The notes beneath the pieces were generated by a model. The model saw only the letters and a list, made by a program, of their open reading frames with translations, ran no database searches and was not told the origin of the DNA. Both the position numbers and the translations under genes were made by a program. Shown here piece after piece: positions 38,021-46,946 of a stretch of DNA of 62,323 nucleotides; the first letter of the stretch is position 1; the number at the start of each line of letters is the position of its first letter. The stretch is taken from positions 1 to 62,323 of the forward strand of contig JARQWU010000032.1 of assembly GCA_040182905.1 (NCBI GenBank), read 5' to 3'. The stretch is from Barthelona sp. PAP020 (lineage: Eukaryota > Metamonada: BaSk clade).

Positions 38021-40090
38021 CTAATCAAGTCTTTCAAGAACAATAAGACATCTTGAAGGAATATACACTTTCAAAGATTGATTTTGTCCCATATAATTGT
38101 CAACTTCTGTGAAAAATTCACCTCCAAGTTTAATACGATCATGCCCACCATCTTCAATTTCATCAGAATGGAAAACGATTGTATATTTTCCAGCAAAACG
38201 TACTGGGATTTTATGATCAACAAATGAACTTGAAGGATGAAAATTGAAAATAAACAACAAATTCTTTTTGTCAAAAGAAATCAATTTTTGTTCATTATGT
38301 GTTAAAACAACATAAGCAGGAATATCAGCTTCTAATAATCTATATTTTGCATCCAAATGCATTAATTTTCTATCAAAATGTAAAATATGTTGATATCTTA
38401 ACAAGCCATCTGATTTTAATCCCCACTGTCTGCGACAGTAATGATGAGACCATCCATTGGCTGGAGTAGGGAAATCAATCCATTCAGGATGCCCAAATTC
38501 ATTACCCATGAAATTTAAATATGATTTACCACCTAAAAACATTGTCAAGGACCTGATCAATTTCAACAAAGAAATACCACGTTCGACAATTGGGGAAGGT
38601 GCTTGTAAAATGGACATTCCACTATACATCTCTTTATCCATTAACCAGAACGCCAGAGTTTTATCCCCAACCAATGCTTGATCGTGACTTTCAGCATAAG
38701 CAATCACAGCTTCATCAGACCTGGTATTTTGTAAAGTGTAAGTTAAGTGTCCCATATCCCAATCTTCATCTTTAAGTTTCATATATTTAATCCAAGTGTC
38801 AGGCAAAGCCATAGCCAAACGATAATCAAAACCAACACCACCATCTTGAACACTTCTACCCATTCCTGGCATTCCAGAAACATCTTCAGCAATAGTAATT
38901 GCAGTACGAGGAATTTCGTTGCCAACAGTTGGTAAGGTAATGACATTATGAACCAAATGATTCATCAATCTTAAATAGGCCAAGCCATCATAATCAACAG
39001 CACTATTTTCTCCAAAGTACTCATGATATGCTCCTGTAAATCCAACACCAACACCATGATGATGATATAACAAAGAAGTAACAGCATCAAATCTGAACCC
39101 ATCAAAATGGAAGACATCTAACCAATAACGAGTGTTGCTCAACAAGAATTTCTCCGTTTCATAATTTCCAAAATCAAACAATCTGGAATTCCATTCAGAA
39201 TGTAGTCCTCTTCCAGACTCAGTGCTGTGGAAATAACAATCAGATCTTCCATTGTACATATTTAAACCATCAAAACTATTGGATGAAGCATGTGAATGAC
39301 AAATATCCATAATGACAATGACTCCCAATCCATGTGCTTTGTCGATAAGATATTTCAAATCTTCAGGATTTCCAGATCTGCAAGCAGGTGCAAAAAATGA
39401 AGTAACTTGATAACCAAAAGAGGCATAATAGGAATGTTCTTGAATAGCCATTAATTGAACACAATTATAACCAGTATCAGCAATATGAGGCAATACGTTA
39501 TCAGCAAATTCGCGATAACTCCCAATATGACCATCTTCAGTTGCCATACCAACATGAGCTTCATAAATACGCAAAGATTTTAGTGTTTCTGGATCAGGTC
39601 TTGAATTTTGAAAGACAAAAGGTTGTGGTGGGGCCCAAAATAATCCATCAATATGTTTAGCACTGGGTAATTGTACAGTAGCATTAATATAAGCTGGAAT
39701 TCTGGTGAAGGTTTCATTTTCAGTGGTAATTGACAAACGTACAGCAGAATTATGAGGAATAACCATATTTCCTTGATCATCATTGGGCAAAAACAACTCC
39801 CAGACACCAAATTCCATGGGAACCAACTTATGTTGATTATTGTTCCAATTGTTAAATTCTCCAACAATAGAAACTGACTTGGCATAGGGAACATATTCAC
39901 GAATTTGAATTCCATTGTCAGTTCGATAAACTCCCATTTTTTCATATGAACGTGAAAACTCGTCAATGTTTTTTCCATGTTCATTGATTTGACTTAGCTT
40001 ATATTCAAAGTGTAAATTACGGTTTTTGATGATTTGTTCAAAGGGTTTTAAATATTGATCATCTTCAACAAATTTGTATGTAAAAATCAT
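38021..40090 (-). CDS. 1,4-alpha-glucan (glycogen) branching enzyme, GH13
   Basis: 689 residues from ATG 40090; the frame is open for 12 more codons upstream but has no other ATG. The enzyme cuts alpha-1,4 chains and re-attaches them by alpha-1,6 links in glycogen. Order: DDQYLKPFEQIIKNR N-terminus, CBM48 domain with SIVGEFNNWNNNQH (about 70-150), then the GH13 barrel. Catalytic regions are intact: VIMDICHSHASSNS, DGFRFDAVTS with the nucleophile Asp, AITIAEDVSGMPG with the acid Glu, and YAESHDQALVGDKT. NFMGNEFGHPEWIDFP and the all-beta C-domain complete it. This is the eukaryotic branching-enzyme type, implying a glycogen store. Confidence 0.93.
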   Translation of the reverse strand: MIFTYKFVEDDQYLKPFEQIIKNRNLHFEYKLSQINEHGKNIDEFSRSYEKMGVYRTDNGIQIREYVPYAKSVSIVGEFNNWNNNQHKLVPMEFGVWELFLPNDDQGNMVIPHNSAVRLSITTENETFTRIPAYINATVQLPSAKHIDGLFWAPPQPFVFQNSRPDPETLKSLRIYEAHVGMATEDGHIGSYREFADNVLPHIADTGYNCVQLMAIQEHSYYASFGYQVTSFFAPACRSGNPEDLKYLIDKAHGLGVIVIMDICHSHASSNSFDGLNMYNGRSDCYFHSTESGRGLHSEWNSRLFDFGNYETEKFLLSNTRYWLDVFHFDGFRFDAVTSLLYHHHGVGVGFTGAYHEYFGENSAVDYDGLAYLRLMNHLVHNVITLPTVGNEIPRTAITIAEDVSGMPGMGRSVQDGGVGFDYRLAMALPDTWIKYMKLKDEDWDMGHLTYTLQNTRSDEAVIAYAESHDQALVGDKTLAFWLMDKEMYSGMSILQAPSPIVERGISLLKLIRSLTMFLGGKSYLNFMGNEFGHPEWIDFPTPANGWSHHYCRRQWGLKSDGLLRYQHILHFDRKLMHLDAKYRLLEADIPAYVVLTHNEQKLISFDKKNLLFIFNFHPSSSFVDHKIPVRFAGKYTIVFHSDEIEDGGHDRIKLGGEFFTEVDNYMGQNQSLKVYIPSRCLIVLERLD

Positions 40091-40436
40091 ATTAACAATA
40101 AAAATAATTAAAGGAAAAATGGACAAAGGGAGAAAAGGGGTGTTGAATAAGATTTTTTTTGATTGCAGGATTTGAAATTGAGATCATGATTTAAATATGT
40201 TGTTTTCTTTTTTATAATTACTTGTCAAATTCCCATTTGAATAGGTTTTGTTTTGGAAGACAAACAGAAAACAACAATATTATTTAATTTCTTTTTTATG
40301 AAAATTGTACTTCCTTAAGACAATTTTAATAAAACACTAACACAATTGTATATTAAAAAAAAACTAATAATATGAGAATAACCATTTACAAACACCTTCA
40401 TAATAAAAGCTTTCTATTTTTTAAAGAAACGGATCA
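40091..40436. other. Gene-free stretch
   Basis: 346 bases between two minus-strand genes with T-runs and nothing recognisable. It should hold the promoter of the branching enzyme and the 3' region of the large coiled-coil gene. Confidence 0.5.
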
Positions 40437-43400
40437 TTATGAATGATTTTCACTATAATCAATTAATTGTGAAATATCTTCTTGAAATTCACCCGCTAAA
40501 CCTTGAATAGTTCTTTGAAGTTGAACATTTTCATTTTGAATTGTTGTCAAAGAGTTCTTCATTTCTTTGGTATTGTTAAAAAGTTCTTGTTTAAGTTCTT
40601 CTTTCAATTCTATTTCAAGCTCTTCTCTTAATTCTTCTTTTAATTGTTTTCTAACAGCCAAAGTTAATTCATCCTTTAATTGTTCAATTAACTCCATTTT
40701 GACCTCATTTTTGATCTTTTTCATATTAGAAATTAGATATTCACTCATTTCTAATCTCAATTCTTGTTTTGTTTTAGTTTCTAATTCTTTCTCTAGTTTA
40801 TCACTAATGATTGAAATCACTTCATTTTTCATTTCATGTTTGCATTGTCTTTCCCATTTTTCCAGTTCAAATTTCAATTCACTTTTGTTTTCTTCAATTA
40901 ATTCTGCCTTTATTTTCTCTTGTGATAAAGATACTTTATCATTCACAATATTAAATTCAGTATTAACATCAGCTTTTAATGTCTCAATCAACATCTTAGT
41001 TGCATCAAACTCTAACAATAAATCTTGTTTTAATTTGTTTGTTTTCAATAAAATTTCTTGACTTGTCTTATTTTGAAGAGAAATTTCAAAATGTTCTTCT
41101 TGCTTTTTCATTCTCTCTAAATTCTCTTGAAATTTAATCTTTTCTTCTTCTTCTAAATTTTTCAAAATCTTTGTACTGCTATTATCAAAATTATTAGTTA
41201 ATATTTCCAACTTTTCAAAAGATTCTTGAAGTTTTATCATATCCAAATTCAATTCATTTTGAATTTCTTTCTTCAAATCATTCTTCAATGAACTATCAAT
41301 TGAATTTTGTAAATTTTCCATGCTAGCATTAAGAATTTCAAGCTTATCTGTGTTTAATTGAATTTGAATTAATTCTTTGTTAATGTTTTGATTATTCTGA
41401 GCATCAATAGTGTCTTTAAAAGTTTTTAATTTTTGTTCAATCTTTTGTTCAATTCCCAAACCAGTCAAATACCCTTGCTGTTGTACAAATTTCTTTGCAC
41501 TACTAACAGCATCATCAGGAACATTATCAATGACATTATTTATCAGTTGTTTGATATTTTTGATTTCCTCATCTAAACTGGTAGCCATGACCATAACAGA
41601 AACATTTTTACTGTGACTTTCTTTGAAATCACCCTCTAATTTTTCTAATTTCCAAATAAAATCTTGGAAATTTTCTAAAACTTCCAATTTTGTTTCATTA
41701 TGAGCAAATAGCTTTTGAATCTTGCTATCGGTATCATTTTGTAATTTATTTATCCTCAATTTCTGTCTTTCGATGACACTACTGAAATTGTTAATTTCTT
41801 GTGACACCTTTGAATTTTCTTCATTTATAGTTCTAATTTCGTTCTGTGCTGCAGAACTAGCTTCATTTAATGATTCAATCAAACTTTGATTAAACTCAAT
41901 CTTATTAGCCAGATTAATTTGCTCATTAGTTAGTTTAGAAAACTCATTTTCATAATTTTCAAAAGTTTCTCCCAAATTATTATTAAACACACCTAAATTT
42001 CGTAAATCTTCAAAAGCTTTATTTGTCTTTACGTTAACTTTTGATATCTTTGAGTCTAAATCATCCACAACAGTATCAAAATTGTCTATCTGTTCATTTA
42101 AATAAATTCTTTCTTGTTTTTCATTTACTAATTCATTCATCATGATTTCTAACTGTTTGCTTTCTTCCAAATAATTATTTTTTAAAGTTTCAACCTCTTT
42201 TTTAAGTGATTTCTCATCAACTTCACAATCATTTATTCTTTCACGTAAATCTTTAACACCTATCGCAAAGACATTTTGAGATTCAGTCAATATTTGTAAT
42301 TTTTCATTACATTTTTCAATATTTGTATCGTTTTTGTTCAAACTCTCATCAACTATTTCTTGAAAGCTTTGCAAATCATCCAATTTTGTCCAAATATCAT
42401 TAAACTGTTCATCATTATTGTTACGTTGTTGTTCAATTTCATCCTTTATATCAACTAAAGTGTTACTATGTTTGGTAATAATGTTTTGAGCTTCAGTAAA
42501 GCTATCAAATAAATCCTCACCCTTATTCTTATTAACTTCAACACTCTGATTTACTTCCTTCAATCCTTCAACCATTACCGCTTTGTATTCATGTAATCTT
42601 CCATTTAAATCTTCACATAATTTAGATAAAGAGTCAATTCTAGTTTCTTTTATGAAAGAAAAATTTTTATCCATCTTTTCAAGATCATCTTTCAAGACCA
42701 TTTGTTTTTCACTCAATTGTTCAATTTTATTCTTTATACGTTCTTGACTTTGTTCAAATATAGTTTTAAAGTCTCCATATCCAACAATAAACTCATTGAT
42801 GTTGTTTTCTAAAGGATCAACTTTTGAAGTAATCATAGTGTTAAAATCAATTCTTAACTCATTTAAACCATCATTAATATTTGTAGTTATTTTGCTTTCC
42901 GTTTCTTTCATTAAAGTTTCATTTGTATCCTTGATTTCTTCAAAATTATCTTGAATCTCATTCATTTGAGTTCCAATTTGTTCCAATGAATTGTCAATCT
43001 CACTCTTCATTTCATTTACAATTGAGTTGGTCTCATTTTTAATGTTTTTCATAGAATCACTTATTTTTGAATCAAATTCATCAACAATTGATTTTTTTTG
43101 ACTTTCTATTTGCGCAAATGAATCATTAATCCTATCATTTAATTCATTGGTAACAGTTTCAACACTTTTAAGAGAAACATTAACTTTTGCATCAAAATCA
43201 TCAACCAATGATTTGGTTTGTTCAACGGAATTATCAATTTTACAATTCATTTCTTCAATAAAAGATTTTCCTTGAATTTTGACTTGTTCAATCGATTTGT
43301 TCATTTCTGCTTTCAATTCATCCACAATATCCTTTGTTTGAGTTTCAATTTGTTCAAATGATTTATTCATCTTTGTATCAAATTCACCAACAATAACTTT

Positions 43401-46400
43401 TGTCTGATTAGTCATCTCTTCAATGGAATTGTGAACTTTAGAGTCTAATCCATTGAAGATCGATTTTGTTTCTTTTTCTAATTGTTCAATGGTTTCAACT
43501 GTTTTGTTTTCCACACAATTTAATGAAGTTTTGATTGTATCATTCAAATTCTCAATTTTCTCTTCAACTTTTTCAATTTGCTTGTGAATTAAAGAATTAT
43601 CGGCTGATATTGTTTTCAAATCTTCAGCTGAGCTCAAAAATTGTTCATTCATTTTTTCATTCATTGAATTGACATCAAGATTTAATTTTCCTTCCACTCT
43701 TTCAATTTCTTCTTCAATATTCTTCTTATTGACATTAGTCAATTCCAATAATTTTTTATCCAAACATTCGAAATTTTCTTCAACTTTTTTGTAAATTTGT
43801 ACTTCTTTTTTTTCCAAACAAGTTTGAATATTTTCAAACTTTTTCAAATTTTCTGCTTGAATTCCATCAATTCTAAGGTTTATTTCCTTTTCAATATTTT
43901 GTTGAACTTCATAAATTTTATCATTCTCCGTATTTAATTCAAAAATCTTTTCTTTAAAACTGCTATTTACTTCAGAAACCTGTTTATCTATTGTTTCAAC
44001 AAGTTTATTTTCCAAATCAATGATTTTTTCATTTGAAACGTTTTGCAACATTTCATTTTGTTCATCTACTCTATTTTCAAAAGTTTCCAACTTTTTATCC
44101 ATTAATAACGAAAGATTTTCAATTTTTGAATTGATTTCATCATTTTGTTCAAATAGATGTTGATCCGTTTCATTGATCTTTTCATTGAATGATGTTTTTA
44201 AATTTTCAATGTTTTCATTTATTGAAGAATGTGCCAAATTATTTTCTTCTTTAAATTTCATGAAATTTTCTGAATTTTCTTTGAATTTTTCATCAGTAAG
44301 ATTATTTTCTTGTGCTAATTTAATGATTAATTCATCTTTAAGCTCATTAACAGTGTTTATTGTTGAAACATAATTTTCTTTCATCTTATCATCAATATCA
44401 TTAACAATTGTCTTAATATTTTCATCAACTTTTGAAATTTTTTCATCAATATCTTTTAAATTCTTTTGATTTTCTTTTTTATCAATATTTCTCTCTTCAG
44501 TATTTTGTAAAAATCTTACTTCCATTTCTTTGTTAACTTTATCAACTTTTTCATCAAAATCAACACACATTCCTTCAATACGATTCTCAACTTGATTCAA
44601 TCTTTCACTCTCTTCAATCAAATCATTGGAAACAATGGTAATAGCTTCAGTAAAATCTGAAGATTGTTGTTCAATATCAATTGTCAAAGTTTCAAATTCT
44701 TTAGTTAGATTCTTATCTGCTTCAATTAAAGTCTTATATTTATCTTCAAGTCTTTGTTCTAAATTTTCAACCTTTATCAAACTATCTTCCACTTTATTAT
44801 CTATCTTTTCAATAGACTCTTCACAAACATTCACATTATCAGAAATATCCAATTTAAATTGAGTCATGATATTCTCACTAGCCATTAAATGGTCATTCAT
44901 GTCATTTAATCGAACAGTAAAATTCCTAGTTTTCTCATTAACAACATTTTCAATTTCAATGAGTTGTTTGTTTTCCATCTTGTTCATTTTATCTTTTAAA
45001 CCTAAATTTTCACGTTGAGTTTCAACCAATTTTTGAGACATCGCAGTAAACTTTAATTTGATGTCTTGTTGTTCAAAATTACCAATATTTGAAGTGGTCC
45101 CCAAAGTAGGGGATAAAGGTATGGTTTTTTTTGTGTTTAACATTGGTGAAGTATTTAATTGACTCATAGTTAAACCTCGTTTGTTGGTCATGGGACTAAA
45201 AGGTTGTCTAGTCCATTCTTTTGTCTTACTTTTCATTTGAGGCGTTTTTATAGCAGAATTTATTTGGGTCATTTGTCGAATTGTCGACTTTGGTGAAAAC
45301 ATAGCACTAGTTGGTGTTCCAATAGCTCTTTGTTTTGGACTACGAAATAAAGTTTGATTTGTCCCTTCTTTAGCCAAAAATTTATTGGTCCTTAAAGTAT
45401 TTCGAATAATCTGAACATTTTCTTCTGTCAAATCAGTTTTATCAAAATCAATTGAGTTCAGAGTTTTACCAATATTAAATTCAAGCAGTGTTGAATTTGC
45501 ACGCAAACCACTGATAAAAGCTTGCTGTCCAACTCCGCTTGGATCAGAACAACTCACTAGATCAGCAATCAGATGAGTCAAAGATTGATGTCTCTTCAAA
45601 AATTCACTTAAGCCTTGAAATGTAGTCATAGTGAATGGTACACTTTGGACATCTAATTTTGTTAAATGAGTGTTCAACGTTAATCTTCTGAAAAATTCAC
45701 CAAGTGCTTCAGGAGAAATTCTGTTACCACCCAAAAATAATTCTTTTAATTCAATAGTTGATAAAGCAGACGCTAAAAGATCCAAAGATCCATCTGTAAT
45801 AATGTTGTTTCTCAAATTCAATGAAATTAACGATCTATTTTCTATTAATGGAGTAAAAGCAGTTATAAAAAAGACATCATTAATCATACAATTTGCTAGA
45901 GCTATTTTTTCAAGAGTAGTGTTAAATTTAATAACTTTTGCTAATTGTTCAGCACAACCAGATTGAAGGGTATTTGAATTCAAGATTAATTGCTTAATAT
46001 GACTAGTTCTTAAAAGTCCTGCAAAAATAGTGGATATTCCAGCATCATTTAACCCATTACTAGCTAAATCTAACAAAGAAATTTTAGAAATTGGTGAGTC
46101 AAATATAGAAGTCAATGCAGAACATCCTAAATTTCCTAAAGAACAATTATTCAACTTTAAGGTTACAATCGATGAATTTCTTGACAAGCCATCAGCAATA
46201 ATTGTCACAACCGAAGGCGACAATGGTGAATAAGATAAATCTAATGTTTGTAAAGATCGTGTGTCAATTAATAAATCACTTAAATACTTTGCAATCTCAT
46301 CATTAAAATTTAATCGACAAATAATTAAAGAACTAAGTTTTGGTGCATATATTAAAGCTTGAAAGATACAATAATAATGCGCACAACTAATTTGTTCATT

Positions 46401-46547
46401 TAAATGTTCAAGATTTAATTCAGTTAATTCAGGATCCGATAAAGTAACAACCACATCAACAATGGGATCTAAGCCAGCATTTGTACAATTGGAAACATAA
46501 TTACTGACACTTTCATTGTTTTCATTTGCGTCACTACTGAATGACAT
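40437..46547 (-). CDS. Very large LRR plus coiled-coil protein
   Basis: 2036 residues, the longest gene in the window. Residues about 50-340 are ribonuclease-inhibitor-type leucine-rich repeats of 28-29 residues (LQTLDLSYSPLSPSVVTIIA, IVTLKLNNCSLGNLGCSAL). Residues about 390-480 form a Ser/Thr/Pro-rich linker with many S/T-P sites (PTSAMFSPKS, QPFSPMTNKR). From about 495 to the end the chain is nearly unbroken coiled coil, which could span more than 200 nm. A 22-residue repeat array lies at about 1032-1202, and the tail is alternating Lys/Glu-rich with LKEELREELEIELKEEL. Such LRR-rod proteins commonly build centrosomal, basal-body or cytoskeletal fibres; the specific role is unknown. Confidence 0.7.
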   Translation of the reverse strand: MSFSSDANENNESVSNYVSNCTNAGLDPIVDVVVTLSDPELTELNLEHLNEQISCAHYYCIFQALIYAPKLSSLIICRLNFNDEIAKYLSDLLIDTRSLQTLDLSYSPLSPSVVTIIADGLSRNSSIVTLKLNNCSLGNLGCSALTSIFDSPISKISLLDLASNGLNDAGISTIFAGLLRTSHIKQLILNSNTLQSGCAEQLAKVIKFNTTLEKIALANCMINDVFFITAFTPLIENRSLISLNLRNNIITDGSLDLLASALSTIELKELFLGGNRISPEALGEFFRRLTLNTHLTKLDVQSVPFTMTTFQGLSEFLKRHQSLTHLIADLVSCSDPSGVGQQAFISGLRANSTLLEFNIGKTLNSIDFDKTDLTEENVQIIRNTLRTNKFLAKEGTNQTLFRSPKQRAIGTPTSAMFSPKSTIRQMTQINSAIKTPQMKSKTKEWTRQPFSPMTNKRGLTMSQLNTSPMLNTKKTIPLSPTLGTTSNIGNFEQQDIKLKFTAMSQKLVETQRENLGLKDKMNKMENKQLIEIENVVNEKTRNFTVRLNDMNDHLMASENIMTQFKLDISDNVNVCEESIEKIDNKVEDSLIKVENLEQRLEDKYKTLIEADKNLTKEFETLTIDIEQQSSDFTEAITIVSNDLIEESERLNQVENRIEGMCVDFDEKVDKVNKEMEVRFLQNTEERNIDKKENQKNLKDIDEKISKVDENIKTIVNDIDDKMKENYVSTINTVNELKDELIIKLAQENNLTDEKFKENSENFMKFKEENNLAHSSINENIENLKTSFNEKINETDQHLFEQNDEINSKIENLSLLMDKKLETFENRVDEQNEMLQNVSNEKIIDLENKLVETIDKQVSEVNSSFKEKIFELNTENDKIYEVQQNIEKEINLRIDGIQAENLKKFENIQTCLEKKEVQIYKKVEENFECLDKKLLELTNVNKKNIEEEIERVEGKLNLDVNSMNEKMNEQFLSSAEDLKTISADNSLIHKQIEKVEEKIENLNDTIKTSLNCVENKTVETIEQLEKETKSIFNGLDSKVHNSIEEMTNQTKVIVGEFDTKMNKSFEQIETQTKDIVDELKAEMNKSIEQVKIQGKSFIEEMNCKIDNSVEQTKSLVDDFDAKVNVSLKSVETVTNELNDRINDSFAQIESQKKSIVDEFDSKISDSMKNIKNETNSIVNEMKSEIDNSLEQIGTQMNEIQDNFEEIKDTNETLMKETESKITTNINDGLNELRIDFNTMITSKVDPLENNINEFIVGYGDFKTIFEQSQERIKNKIEQLSEKQMVLKDDLEKMDKNFSFIKETRIDSLSKLCEDLNGRLHEYKAVMVEGLKEVNQSVEVNKNKGEDLFDSFTEAQNIITKHSNTLVDIKDEIEQQRNNNDEQFNDIWTKLDDLQSFQEIVDESLNKNDTNIEKCNEKLQILTESQNVFAIGVKDLRERINDCEVDEKSLKKEVETLKNNYLEESKQLEIMMNELVNEKQERIYLNEQIDNFDTVVDDLDSKISKVNVKTNKAFEDLRNLGVFNNNLGETFENYENEFSKLTNEQINLANKIEFNQSLIESLNEASSAAQNEIRTINEENSKVSQEINNFSSVIERQKLRINKLQNDTDSKIQKLFAHNETKLEVLENFQDFIWKLEKLEGDFKESHSKNVSVMVMATSLDEEIKNIKQLINNVIDNVPDDAVSSAKKFVQQQGYLTGLGIEQKIEQKLKTFKDTIDAQNNQNINKELIQIQLNTDKLEILNASMENLQNSIDSSLKNDLKKEIQNELNLDMIKLQESFEKLEILTNNFDNSSTKILKNLEEEEKIKFQENLERMKKQEEHFEISLQNKTSQEILLKTNKLKQDLLLEFDATKMLIETLKADVNTEFNIVNDKVSLSQEKIKAELIEENKSELKFELEKWERQCKHEMKNEVISIISDKLEKELETKTKQELRLEMSEYLISNMKKIKNEVKMELIEQLKDELTLAVRKQLKEELREELEIELKEELKQELFNNTKEMKNSLTTIQNENVQLQRTIQGLAGEFQEDISQLIDYSENHS
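42942..43449 (-). repeat. Array of eight 22-residue (or 18-residue) coiled-coil repeats
   Basis: Within the 2036-residue protein, eight units follow each other, such as DTKMNKSFEQIETQTKDIVDEL and NDRINDSFAQIESQKKSIVDEF in outline (x-K-h-N-x-S-h-E-Q-h...-h-V-D-E-h). Six are 22 or 23 residues long and two are 18. Twenty-two equals two hendecads and 18 equals 7+11, so the array favours a nearly straight coiled coil. Confidence 0.6.
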
Positions 46548-46946
46548 TTTGAAAAAGAAATGATTTTTCTATAAAGAACTTTTATCATTTATTTCTTTGT
46601 CAATAAATTGTAATTTTATTTGTTGGTATCTAATCAAGTATTTAATGTTTTTTCAATTGTGTTTAATCTGTTCTTTTTCAAGATCACTTTTTAATGTAAT
46701 GATTTAGCAATAATTAGGTATAAAATTATTTTTAATCATTTAATGGAAGGAAATTTTGATTTTAATTACTACACGCCAAAAACTAAAAAATTCTGAAATG
46801 AAACTGGTACTTTGTTGATTTCTTTCACAAATTATTTTTTCTATTGTTCTTTATTGAAGTGATATGACACTACTATTCTTGAAAACAATCAATATATGAA
46901 GAAAAAAAAAAAAAAAGTGAAAATCTTTTACATGTCTATTGGAAAA
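46548..46946. other. Gene-free stretch with a promoter-like box
   Basis: 399 bases between two minus-strand genes. TTTTATCA at 46580-46587 (TGATAAAA on the gene strand) lies 33-40 bases before the start of the large LRR gene. A poly-A run is at about 46900. Nothing else is seen. Confidence 0.45.

Noticed and set aside
40567-41061. Long plus-strand frame opposite the large coiled-coil gene
   Set aside because: It is Ser/Phe/Leu-rich, as expected for the antisense of a Glu/Lys/Asn-rich coiled coil, and has no family features. The same applies to other antisense frames over kinesin-5, citrate lyase and the rod proteins.
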